64,000 bases of DNA from Scleroderma bovista (taxonomy: Eukaryota; Basidiomycota; Agaricomycetes; Boletales; Sclerodermataceae), in the NCBI GenBank assembly GCA_037178675.1, contig JAYMGJ010000178.1:62001-126000 (forward strand), in the 5' to 3' direction. Below, piece after piece: positions 22,681 through 33,733 of this stretch; the first letter of the stretch is position 1; each line of letters starts with the position of its first letter. Position numbers and translations under genes: made by a program. The notes under the pieces are model-generated. The model was not told the origin of the DNA, made no database searches, and saw nothing but the letters and a program-made list of their open reading frames with translations.

Positions 22681-23715
22681 ATGCAGCAACCCTCGCCATC
22701 GTCCACCATCACACGGTCCAATGCTCTCTCCCGGACATCCTCAGCGGCGAGCATATCATCCGACGATATATCGCGTCGCACACGCAAGCGGTTCACGAGT
22801 GTCCAGCTTGTCATGCCTGGAACAACTGTTCCACCTCACCTCTCATCCAACGCGTGAACAACGCGAGGCTGTCGCTCAGGCCACTGGCATGTACGTCCCT
22901 GCCCCGTCATTTGCTTCCGTCACACGACGACCTGCTAACGCAAGTTCGTGTATTTTAGGGAAATGAAGTCTGTGACGATCTGGTTCCAGAACAAACGCCA
23001 GACAGAGCGCAAGGTGGCCCTTCACCACGCCACTAGCCAATCGAACCTCGAAGGGCACGGCCCTACACCATTCCCTGATCGCGGACCAGTCACACCCCAT
23101 CCATCCATATCTTCGCACACCTCGCGCCCCACTCATGCTCGCACCATGTCCACATCCAGCCTTCATACTCCCCGCAGAAAAATAACTCCACCCCGTCCAC
23201 GACCATCACTCGATCGTGTCGCCGCGCGAACAGAGTCACGGCTTCCCCCTCCCCGTACGCCCACCAAACCACGCGATCCTCATGCATCACCATGGGACAA
23301 TATGCCCTCCTCGCCACTTGCACCGCCGGTGAGCCCACCAGCTCATGATTTTATTGACTTTGTTGGGCATGGGCGGACGCTCGAGTGGGCATGTGAGGCG
23401 GCACGACTCGCGGAGAAAGGTCACATGAGGATATCCTCTAGCAAAAGTGCCTATCATGGTATTGGGTGTAGCGATGCAGGAGACGAGACAGAGGAAGAGA
23501 ATGCCGAGCCTATTACTCCTGAAGGTAGCTTTGGTTCCGATCACATCATGTCGCGCCCCTGGAAGCTTGCAGATACCCACTCACAAACTTCTCTGCGAAA
23601 ACCTGGCCTGGCGAGGGAACTCCAAGCATCGGAGAGTGAACGAAAAGATGTAGGACGTGATGATGATATGATGCGAGCTGCACTTGTTTTATGTGGTCTT
23701 GGACGGAAGCTATGA
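22681..23715 (+). CDS. Homeodomain transcription factor with apparent 1-bp frameshift
   Basis: The start at 22681 gives MQQPSPSSTITRSNALSRTS, then RRTRKRFTSVQL, the N-terminal arm and helix 1 of a homeodomain. Helices 1-2 continue in another frame as LEQLFHLTSHPTREQREAVA. A 1-nt surplus C at 22816/22817 explains the change: without it the codons read QLVM-LEQLF as in related fungal homeodomains. An intron (about 22891-22959) follows ATGM, and exon 2 carries helix 3 with VTIWFQNKRQTERK, the DNA-contacting signature. The rest is a proline/serine-rich tail that ends in an acidic helix (MMRAALVLCGLGRKL). The protein type is clear. Whether the extra base is a real mutation or a sequence error is not. 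It is convergent with the sterol-transfer gene. Confidence 0.85.
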
Positions 23716-23872
23716 CCGCCGCCCACCGTAATCATTGTATATGCCGCCTACCACGATATGTCTTGTATGTATGCCGCATAACAAAACCCCTGCTTTAGTT
23801 ACCAGTTATGGCATTTTGATCATCGCACCGAAGCCGTGTTTTGCAGCCATGCATTGGATGTAAATATTCAGA

Positions 23873-26800
23873 TCAGTCCAGTGCGTCCAGGCTCTCCCTA
23901 ATCAACCTCACTCGGTCCTCCACAGCATCCAGAGTTTTCCGTAGACCCGCCACTTCCTCTCTCCAATTGCTGACAGCAGGTTCCGAGGGCAAACCTGGCA
24001 CAGAGCCACCCGGCCTTGCTCCCCCAATGGACATCTCCTCCCAAATGCTATGGACAACTTCCTGCACCCACCTTTCCTTCTCTACCGCCTTCTTCGCCGC
24101 TTTCCGTCTCCCTGCCTCTTCACGCTTACCGACGAGCGCGAGCGTCCATAGGTTACTAAACACTAAGGCCACGATCACAAACCACAAAATCGTCGTTGAT
24201 GATGACTGTTCCCATGCCTCCTTCACGAGCTCGATTGCACCCATCGTTGATCGCTTAGCCACAGTGTATGTCCCCTCGAACGTTTCGTATGCCCATTGGA
24301 GACCTCGTCTATTCCTATCACGCTCCCGCGCCTTCCATACCTCCTCGTCCGACGCACCCGGAGCCAGTCCAGGCTCAGGTGCCTCAACGGGCGTCAGCGG
24401 TTCGACTGGTGCAACCACACATGGGTCGACACCTTCGGGTATGAATTCGAGTTGGTGCTCCTGGATGTACATCCGCATCGCCTTGTCCAGATCGGAGTGA
24501 TACGACTTCTGTCCTTCGATTGCGCTTCTCTCGATGAGACCTGCGAGGAAGAGGAGACGCAGGGTAAATGGTTATCGCACTGTCGTATGATTGATAAAAC
24601 TACCTTTAATAAAGCTTCTCCCTGTCCATTCCACCTGCGTCGTGACGATGACTCGTGTCGAGATCGTACTTGCCCACATGATGCAGGTACGTGTCTTCAC
24701 AATGAACACGCCGCCACTCGGCACGTCTGGCGTCTTGGTAGACGTCATCATAATGACGTGGTCATCGAAATCACAGTACACATTCTCGTCGTGGATCTCG
24801 CACTTCGTCTGCTTCGGCCCAACACTATTATTGAGTGGCTTGACATAAGACATATTGCGAGACAGCAACTTTGATCCCGGGTCAACCGGTATCCAGTCCG
24901 AGATTTGAATGTCTAGGGTGACAAGTGGCGGTCATGTCCTGGCCACCGTGAGTGTGCTTAACGCTTACCCGTGAGCTTCTGATCTACTCTCATGAAGTCC
25001 TTGATGAACCCGCTGGCAAACATGAGGTTGTAGATCTTGTCCGGCGTACCCGGCAACACCGTCTCAAGTGCTACCTCGCTCAAATGGCCATCATTCTTGG
25101 AACACGAACAATGTGTTACCTTGTTGGCGCTGGCGATGGGCACCGTCATTATGCTTACTGCAGGCTCTGAGATACTGGATGCGGAGGCGATATCTCGCGA
25201 GGAGTTTGTCCGACTCTGGGGTTCCTCAACAACGCCGTACTCGGGTCGGGCAAGCCGCCATATGTTGGCAATAATGTCGAAGGTGGTGTCGCGAGAGAGG
25301 AAGGATGCAAAGGTATATTTGGCTTGGCGAGTCGTGATTTGGATTGCGTTTGGAATAACGAAAGCGGTCATCTTCTTCTCGAGCGCCGTAATCTCGTCAA
25401 TAGGAATAGAAAGCTACAAAATAATCCCATTAGTTGACATGGCATTCAGATTGGGAAGAACGGTACGCATACATCAGTGATCCAACCGAATATGTTAGCA
25501 TGGAAGCAGATGTGGTTTTCTGAAATGTAAATTCTCCCCTGGATCAGGATTTCCCTTTGAAGGGCACAGCCATAGTCTGTTAAATAGCTCAGGATGGACA
25601 TCGATGGCAGAAACGACAATGCGCACCTTCAATGAGGTAGTCTCCTTCAGGTACGCTAGGAAAGAGCTCATGGAAGTCCATGTTACGTTTATTACTCGCA
25701 ACTGCAAAGCCAGTGACAGGAATCTCCGCCTCTAATTCGTCGTCCGACTCAGAGCCATCATCATTCGAATCAGATGACTCCGTCTGGTAATGCCTGTCTG
25801 AGACATCACTTCTGCTCAATGATACCTGCCGGTCACTCATTTCGACCGTCCCTGGCATTGAGTGCACTGAGGACGAAGCCACGTGTTTCGTCCTATCAAC
25901 AGAGGGTACCGTTCCATCACTTGAGGCCTTGGATCTGGGTGCCTGAGGAAGAGGAGGGACAGGAGGGATGACAGGGACTCTGGAAGTGGCGTTTGCCATT
26001 GCCAGACCAGGAGCCGCAATTGCACTGGCGATACTTGTCGGTTTGCGTGAGGGTGTGGTAACGGATGGTCGACGCCACCCCGGACCAGATTTCTTTTTCT
26101 TCTTCGAGCCCGAACTCTTCGCTGACTTGAGCGAAGTAACGTCAGGGTCGCTAGCGAAACTGAGAAATTCGTGGAACTCGGCCTTTGGTGGAGTCGTAGC
26201 AGTAGGCGAGTCGACTAAGCCACCTTCAGTGGCGCCGTTATGACTGTCCTCGTGGGGGTCGTCTTGACGGCCTCCTACTGTGTCACGTCCCCTATTCGAT
26301 GAATGATCGAGTATTAAGGGGACAGGTGGCTGGGTACGACTACGGACAGACTGCTTGGAGCGCTTCTTCTCCACAGCCTGAACCGGAGCGTCAGGGGATG
26401 TCACGCTTCGCGAAGTGTGCTTGTCGATTAAGCCTTTGAGGTTGCCCGTCGATGACGCAGGACTTAGCTGACGCGAGCTCTTCGAAGGAGAGCCTTCTAG
26501 CATCGCGGATGCCGGGTTATCGTGACGCTTGTTGTAGCGGTTCGGTGTGGGTGTGGTTAGTGTGTCTTCTCCCATGGACCGCTCCACATTTACGTTCATC
26601 GTGTATGCAGCAAGAGAAATTGCGTGTCTGTCTGGAATCTGCCGGTCGTTCGAGCGCGTGCGTCTGTGAGCCTGGGTGTAAGTGTCGTTGGTATGGGCAG
26701 GCTCCATAGCGAGGTCGTTGAATCCCGAGCTGGTAGGACGTGGGGAAGGAGGGATAATGCCAATGTTAAAGCTTCCTTTGGAGCTGTGCGAGTGCGTATC

Positions 26801-26965
26801 AGATGCATCATCGACATTCGTCCTTGGCAAGAGATGGGAAGACGGGGGTTGTGAGTGCGAATGAGAGTCAGAAGGACGTGAGTCTGAAAGGCCGTCATCA
26901 CGAGGAACACTGCCATTTGAGCCTGCGGGAGCCGATGATTTGACTAGCCTGGTGAGGAAATTGGG
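23873..26965 (-). CDS. GRAM and VASt domain sterol-transfer protein, LAM/Ysp2 type
   Basis: Proteins of this type sit at ER contact sites and move sterols between membranes. From the 5' side there is a long serine- and proline-rich disordered region (26950-25750), then the GRAM domain (MDFHELFPSVPEGDYLIE, intron, YGCALQREILIQGRIYISEN, FHANIFGWITD; 25690-25380), then the VASt domain (VALETVLPGTPDKIYNLMF, FIKDFMRVDQKLT, WIPVDPGSKLLSRNMSYVKP, VEWTGRSFIK; 25110-24600), then a transmembrane helix (TTILWFVIVALVFSNLWTLA at about 24170) and a C-terminal coiled coil ending at 23873. At the 5' end the frame reads PPNFLTRLVKSS where relatives start with Met plus a short NFL-type motif, and directly upstream lies antisense MID1 sequence. 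The normal start codon therefore seems replaced. An in-frame ATG exists only inside the MID1 fragment (27111). Confidence 0.88.
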
Positions 26966-27597
26966 TGGCTTCCCTTGTTCACTTGTCCACTCCTTACCGT
27001 ACTGCCACCCTACTGCGTATGTTGTGCCACTACCTCCACCACAAGCTCTCGCACTTGCATACAATTCCAGTATCCTGCCAAGCAGCATAAGTGATCCGCT
27101 TCTCCAATACATGACCAATTTTACGACGATGCTCTTGACCTTCGCGTGCGGGCGCGACCTTTATTCCCCTTTGCAAACGTGTGCCGACTGTCAACGCGAG
27201 TATCGCTCCTGGTTATGTAGTGTCTCCTTCCCGCGATGCTCCGAGCCCTCACCCACGTCGCAACTTGGGAGTAATTCGCAAGTTCCGCTCTCCGCTCTGC
27301 AACCCCACGCAAGCGGGGCGACACCGAGAAACCTATTCTTCAGTGGTTAATTACACCTATCACTTCCTTCTATGCTTGGAGGTTTGCTGGTCCTTCCTTG
27401 GAATCAAATGTCCTGTCCCACAGTTTAATGCAAACACTAGCTACGGTGTAGGCTTCATAGATAGCTGGAGTGATTGGCCAGGGAAGAAGCGGCGCAGCCC
27501 AGGATAGATGGGGTAACGTATGGTGTAATCTTGGTTAGTTGTTACTTTGCACCTCTGGTGAATGACATGTTTCTTGCAGGGATATCACAGGCCATTC
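26966..27597 (+). pseudogene. Partial, decayed copy of MID1 exon 2
   Basis: This segment matches 6651-7317: YNSSILPSSISDPLLQYM, FACGRDLYSP, CADCQ and the downstream words CTAGCTACGGTGTAGGCTTC and GATATCACAGGCCATT. It begins almost exactly at the 5' edge of MID1 exon 2. It contains the next intron (GTTAGT to TTGCAG) and so arose by DNA duplication, not from RNA. Small deletions near 27343 and 27385 shift the frame and remove part of the cysteine-rich block, and another shortens the region near 27470. There is no Harbinger insertion, so it records the site before insertion. It overlaps the antisense 5' end of the sterol-transfer gene. Confidence 0.9.
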
Positions 27598-27799
27598 TAG
27601 TATCGCAATAACAGACGTGCGATACTGCAAGTAGCCTTCTACCACTAGTTTGCTCATTGACCTCGTGAGGAAAAACGACAGAAACGTCTCAAGCAAGTAA
27701 GGATCAGACGCTTTGGTTCAGAAATGAAGACATTTTGTTGTGGGTATGATCCGACGAAGATCCAAACTCCAATCCTATCTTCCATCATTCGTCTTGTAC

Positions 27800-30700
27800 T
27801 CAAACAAGCTTATTCTCTAGGCTTCTTGAGCGCTTCAGTGCCACCAGTTTCTGGGATACCTCCTCCAGCGAAATCATCTCCCCCTTTGATTTCGTGCCAA
27901 CGTCGTCGCGGTTGCGCACATTAACTGAACGGCCATCGAGTTCTTCTTGGCCAACCACTGATAAAGGCACAGTGTAAGCATGCGGAAAAGGAGTCGGGGC
28001 TGACGCACCAAGAATGAAATTGTACTGAGCAATTTCTCCGTTGCGGATCTTCTTAGGTAGGGTATCCGGACCGTTGTCGACATCCGCAAAGAGGCCAAGA
28101 CTCTGAAGATTATCGGCTATCTCTTGGGCATACTCTCTCTGTCAAGACAATATGATCATGGACATTTATAGAAGGCCGCAATATCGTGTTCAACTCACGT
28201 ATGGAATAGCGACGGGAATGACGAGAACTTGACGTGGAGAAATCCAGAATGGCCTGTGTAATAAACGTTCATACAGGAAGGTAGTCGGATGCACATCATT
28301 GTACGCACCACTTTCCGCCAAAGTGTTCGGTGATGATAGCAATGAATCGTTCCAGACTACCAAGGATAGCGCGATGAATCATCACAGGCCTCGAAGGGGG
28401 CTTGTCAGGGTTCGCCATCTCGTCCGCAGACCGGTACTTGAGGTTGAAGCGTTCTGGGAGCTGGAAATCTAATTGAATGGTCGCGCATTGGAATGATCGC
28501 CGTAGCGCATCACGAATATAAATGTCTATCTTGGGTCCGTAAAAAGCACCGTCTCCAGGGTTGACTTGCCACTGCCCGGGATGATGCTTATCGAGTGCCT
28601 CCCGCAGTTGCTGTATCACATCTTTCCATTTGGCTGGCTATAAGAAAGGTATAACGGAAAATGCTCACCTCCTCCGCCATATTCCACGTTTCAATAGTGC
28701 CTAAGTAGTTGTCGGGACGGGTAGACAACTCGAACCGGTACTCGAAACCGAATATACCATATATGTTTTCCATAAAATCGAACAACGCACCAATCTCTTC
28801 GGTGATCTAATGACATATGTCAGAGACGTCGTAGTGCAGCGCAACGAAACATACAGACCTGGGAAGGCATGCAAAATACATGCGTATCATCTTGCACGAA
28901 CCGTCTGACACGGGTCAAGCCAGTCAAAGCCCCAGATGCCTCGTTACGGTGAATGATACCAAATTCGGCCATCCGGATGGGGAGCTCCCTGTAACTCCGG
29001 TCACGAGAATCGAAGATAAGACAATGTCCGGGACAGTTCATTGGTTTCAGTGCCCATTTCTCTTTCTCAACGTCAAGTGTGAACATGTCGTCCCTGTAGT
29101 TTTGCCAGTGCCCTGAGGTCTCCCACAGCTTTGAGTTGTACATATTCGGCGAAATGACTGAAAAGTGGTGGTCAGCAAACGGGCTTATGCTATGGCTTGG
29201 CGCAGACATACCTTCTTGATAACCTCGTTTCGCGTACTCGGACTAATGGTATTACAATCATGGGAATGCCATCCATCGAGTAAAGGTACATACCCTCATC
29301 AGTTCCACCAAAGTGTTGTAAATCCGAGTGCCGTGTGGAAGGAAGAAACAGCTTCCAGGGCTTAGATCGTTGAAGAAGAATAACTCCTGCTCCTGAACGC
29401 TGCAAAGTCAGTCACGGCGCGCGGGGTGTATAAAATTGCATTACCCTGCCTATTTTGCGGTGGTCCCTCTTAGCTGCCTCAGCCAAGAACACTTTGTAAT
29501 CTGACATTTGCTTCTTGTCCGGGAATGAAATGCCATACACTCGTTGCAAGGAATCATTTTTCGAGTCTCCAAGGAAATATGATGCAGAGTTCTGTATGAC
29601 GGTGAGAAACCTCTCATTGTTCATAAGTTGGTATACGTACCTTGGTAACCATGAAAGCTTTGATTTTTCCCGTGTGAGGAATGTGGGGGCCGACGCAGAG
29701 GTCAATCATCGGCCCACAGCGGTAGACAGTAGTGGATGATCCATCCGGAATCTTGGTCTCAATAAGATATTTCTTGTACTTGTTATACTTCGCGACAGTT
29801 AGACACTTCTGGAACAACAAGGAGATTGTCTTACATGAAACATTTCCAGAAGCTTCTCTTTTGATACGACGAGACGCTCGAATTTTTGCCTGTCCTTAAT
29901 CGCCATTTCGGACACCTTTTCCAATGCAGGGTAATCTACCATGGTAACGACTCTGCAGATCTGATCAGAAGTACACAACGAAGGCCATCGGATTACACTT
30001 GCCTCTCCGGAATCGCCATTTCATAGAAGAAGCCATCGTCCGTAGGTGGTCCAATGCATAGGTGACATCCATAATGCCGCTCCGCAGCTTCACCTAGGAC
30101 ATGAGCAGACGAATGCCAGAAAACCCGTTTTCCTAATATTCCGGTAACAGTCAATGTTAAAGGGACGAGATACACATCATTCTACCTTCGGGATGATCAA
30201 AATCTAAGAGCTCTACTTTACACGAGCTTTCTAGTGGTCGTTCGAGGTCCCAGAGTTCACCATTTACCTGATATCAATAAGTGAACATATCCGTCATACC
30301 ATAACGTGAGACACGCACCTTTGCGATGACCACCCGCTCAGACAAACTCTTTGACACCTCCTTGGCAATATCCATTGGACTGGTCACCCAGCTGGTGCCG
30401 TTGCGCTGGGAACCATCTGGCATCGTGATCGTGATTTCTTCCTGTTGTTGGGCTGATGTGTAATCAGAGTACGAGGGGGTTGGAAGCCAATGTACCACCC
30501 ACATTTGACGAAGGCATCGTACTCTCCCTGCAGCTGCTCGAACATCTTGATACGGTGATCTATGTAGTCGGGCCGTGGTTGCAGCTTCCGTGCGATGTGC
30601 ATCAGAGAGATGGGGCACCTAGCACAAACTATGGTGCTCACCTCCACGGGATATTGCGATACGATGACAGCCATCTTATCCATCTTTTCCTTGGGTTTCT

Positions 30701-30842
30701 TTGCATCGTTGAGGTGTGATGGGGATGGGGTAGCCATCGCAGTTGAAAGGTTACGGTAGAAATGTACAACGATGAGTGGTCTGGGCCGACGATATATACA
30801 GCGATAAGGAGTCGATAGTTGGCTGGTAAAAATCCTCAGCAT
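27800..30842 (-). CDS. THS1: Threonyl-tRNA synthetase, probably cytosolic and mitochondrial
   Basis: This class II aminoacyl-tRNA synthetase charges tRNA-Thr. In order there are an N-terminal extension, a TGS domain ([16 protein letters not shown], about 30435), the editing/SAD domain with the zinc-type [16 protein letters not shown] (about 30120) and [15 protein letters not shown] (about 29720), the catalytic core ([86 protein letters not shown]), and the anticodon-binding domain ending [20 protein letters not shown] with the stop at 27800. More than ten short introns are present. Two in-frame ATGs exist: at 30842, followed by an arginine-rich leader without acidic residues, and at 30737 ([11 protein letters not shown]). 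This predicts a mitochondrial and a cytosolic form. It is divergent from the gene at 31131. Confidence 0.95.
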
Positions 30843-31130
30843 GGACTAACAGTGACTCAATTTCGTCGCAGAAAAAGGAAATGACACAAATGTGGAAATG
30901 ATCAATAGATAGACGCGGTCGAAAATACATGGCCCAGGTATGTACGTCCATACCTCCATGGACACTAAGGGAGCAAAGCCAAGCAGCTTTCCCCACTCCC
31001 CACGGGCCAGTCGGGCACTCATTCGCCACCGTGCAGTTCTCGCCAACAGACACGAGGCCTACTTGCCATGCTGGCATCCAACGGGTGGCCAAAACCCACG
31101 TCCACAACCACTCCAGAAAACCAACTCTGA

Positions 31131-32482
31131 ATGCCTCGGTTGCCCAGGCTCGCAACCAACCTAATCCTTAGATCGTGGAGAGATAGAAGTGTGCAATTTC
31201 CACAGAGGATCAGCAGCAACGATCCTGAGCAAGGATCTTCACAGAGCCCAATATCAGTTGATTCTTCTCCATCGGCTTCTGCAAGCGAGACGAAAGATGG
31301 CCTGGACGAGAAAGCAGCCACTATGCAAACCAAAATCGCACAGAAGATTCATGCTATGATGCCTACTCTACCACCTTTCTCAACCCCCATTCGACCCAAG
31401 TCCCCAGTTTTGCACTCAGAGACAGAATTGCCTGGACCCCCTCTCATGTCTCCAACCGGAGTTGTAAATGACTGGAAGTTATCGAGGTTGCTTTCACCCA
31501 GAGGTGCCAATCGGTCGATTGAGCCCAATTGCCAATCTATTTTGTCTGCATTGGACTTGTTGCGCTCACCTCGCAGCAAAAGCTTGTCGTCACTAGTAGA
31601 AAGCACCGGCACCGTGCTGGACTGCGTCGGTGATAACAACTCCGTGATGGTATATGGTCCCCTGGAGCCCGATGATACCTCGGAGGTGGAGATTGCTTGC
31701 TCTGAAATTGTTTCTGTCTATGAAGACGGTGACGAGATACGGACGCCACAGGCCCGCTTCCTTCCTCTCCCAACTGAATCCATCAAGAAAATCCTGATGG
31801 GAGCGAATGAATCCCCAGAAGGATGCAAAGGGAAGGAGAAGGAGTCCTGTAATGGGGCCGACTCCGAGCCGTTTATCCCTCCCGACGAGCCCTGGCAGAG
31901 TCCCTTGTCAAAGAACGGCCGGTTTCCTGAGAGAGAGTATCGTGCCTGGGTTCCGTCACTCACTAGGATATCTGTACAGGCGATTTGGTGGGGGTTTAGA
32001 ATGTGGGTGCGATTCAGTTCAAATTGGTGCCATAATACCAATCTTTATTTCTCAGATATCTTCCTCCCTGCGTCCTAGATATCTTGGACGACAGGCAATT
32101 GGCAGCCGCCAAGCGTGCTGCGATGATAACGACTGCGCTCAAGTGGCTCATGGACCACATCCCGATTCCTTTGCTACCGCCAGAAATGCGTCCAGCTGTG
32201 ACCATTCTGCGTGGACTGGTGCCCTATTTGGGTTACGTTGGAGTATTTATTTCGCGGAGTTGGTCTGCAGTCAAGTCATTTGACAAAGGTTCTTGTACCT
32301 CTGTCTCTAGAGATGTACAACGTTGCTGACGGATAGCAGGTCATGGCATTGTTCTCACAGCTACTTGGTTGTTTCCGTTCGCACTCATCCCTAGCACCTG
32401 GGAAGCGGATGACTTCCCGAATCTGAATCTGCGCCCTCAGCCAACACGAACGGCATCAACTTCTTCGTCTCGAGAAACATGA
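31131..32482 (+). CDS. Hypothetical membrane-associated protein
   Basis: I do not recognise a named family. The start at 31131 gives MPRLPRLATNLILRSW, followed by a long polar, serine/proline-rich N-terminal half (SPISVDSSPSASASETK, RSPRSKSLSSLVES) and acidic stretches. An intron near 31998-32054 joins WWGFR to the second exon (LDDRQLAAAKRAAM, ALKWLMDHIPIPLLPPEM, LRGLVPYLGYVGVFISRSW), which has amphipathic and hydrophobic helices. A third exon (GHGIVLTATWLFPFALIPST) adds a further hydrophobic segment and ends at 32482. The protein likely attaches to or crosses a membrane by its C-terminal third. Splice junctions keep frame and I see no stop. Confidence 0.65.
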
Positions 32483-32807
32483 TCCTATCGACCATCTATA
32501 TTCACAACGCCTTCTGATACTTATATGTATCGCTGGGCATGCAGCACTGTATCTGTATTCTACAGACTATCGTTAATGCGATACATGTGGATTCTGCATC
32601 CCTTCCGGGATAGTTAGCTGGTACGATATCCTTCGCTATTCGGATGAGATGTGCGTAAGCATGTACATACTCAAATATCAAGGGTGCCACAAGAGTGCGG
32701 GTACTACCCAAGAGCGAAAGCAAGCTTCCTAAGCGGAGGACAGTACACAGATCACATCGCGGATGATGTCCCTTGACCCGAACGACTATGAAAATATAAA
32801 TTGATGG
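32483..32807. other. 3' flanks of two convergent genes
   Basis: This is the shared downstream region of the genes at 31131-32482 and 32808-33408. I see no further gene or repeat. Confidence 0.4.
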
Positions 32808-33408
32808 CTAACCTACTGAGCGGTGTGGATTGATTTTGTTATCCCTCATAAGATGCACAAGAACACCCCCCTCTATGCTCGCCTCCCATAGTTCAACTTT
32901 CGCACACTCGAGTTCTGCTACCAGCTGTCGTTGTCGTTCTCGTGCATTCTCGAGAATTTCGTTCCGAGACAGTAATAGGGGTCCAGCGTTAGTACTTCTG
33001 TTTGTCGTACTCGATCGTGAGCTAGCGGAAGACCTCTTTTGGTTTTTCCTTTTATCTACCGTGCTCCTCTGAGAGTATTGTGAACCCTGGGATCTCAAAC
33101 CGCCATCGTCGGTAGTGTCAAAGCCGCTGGCTTGCGGTGTACCAGCTACTGCCAGGTTCGAAGCGGCAGAAATCGAGCGAGATAAGGTATGAGCGGGGGG
33201 TCCGGAGCATGACATATGAGAACCAGGGAGCGCAATGATCCCGATGTTTCTTTCAAATGAATCTGATGGTTGAAGGGCACAGTCCCGAGATTGATACGTC
33301 ATTCCAAGTCTAACCCACAGATCTAGGGGACTTACCCGGTGGGACTGGAGACGGCGGAGGTGACCCAAAAAGTGAACCATTGTCCTCTTCATCAGTGGTC
33401 GATGACAT
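32808..33408 (-). CDS. Small hypothetical protein with coiled-coil C-terminus
   Basis: No known family. The start at 33408 gives MSSTTDEEDNGSLFGSPPPS. An intron begins at about 33333 (GTAAGT) and the second exon opens with DSFERNIGIIALPGS. The middle is serine-, glycine- and arginine-rich (KRKNQKRSSASSRSSTTNRS), consistent with disorder. The end has a regular charged helix (ILENARERQRQLVAELECAK, VELWEASIEGGVLVHLMRD) that could form a coiled coil. About 180 residues in total, stop at 32808. The N-terminal acidic and SPPPSP motif is common in small fungal nuclear proteins, but this is only an impression. Confidence 0.6.
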
Positions 33409-33733
33409 CCGGGACACCGCTTGCTTGTGATAGACTCGCGCGGAAGTGGCGGCCGACTGCGTTGGTTTGCAGCACAAAGATACTAATGTTACTGATAAGA
33501 GAACCCCACAAGTTAACCTTATCTGGCGACGGCAGTTGGCGGACCGACGGTGCGGTCAAAAAAGCAAGGTTTGCTTCTCATAACTAAGGTGGTTACCAGA
33601 CTACTTTTTACCTCGGAGTGCGGGGTGCGGGGCGCATAGAAAGGCCATGTCTCGTCAAACAATTTGTACAGCGCTGGAGCGTGACCTTACAAGTCTGTCA
33701 GCACACTTTCTGCAGGGAATATGGTTAAATCCT

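Noticed and set aside
22681..23715. Homeodomain gene as a mating-type A-locus gene
   Set aside because: No second, divergent homeodomain partner and none of the usual neighbours (mitochondrial intermediate peptidase, beta-fg) are present. The tail composition fits a general homeodomain regulator.
31131..32078. Single-exon 315-codon reading of the hypothetical gene
   Set aside because: It would run through an intron; the spliced version keeps frame into two further exons with coherent hydrophobic helices.
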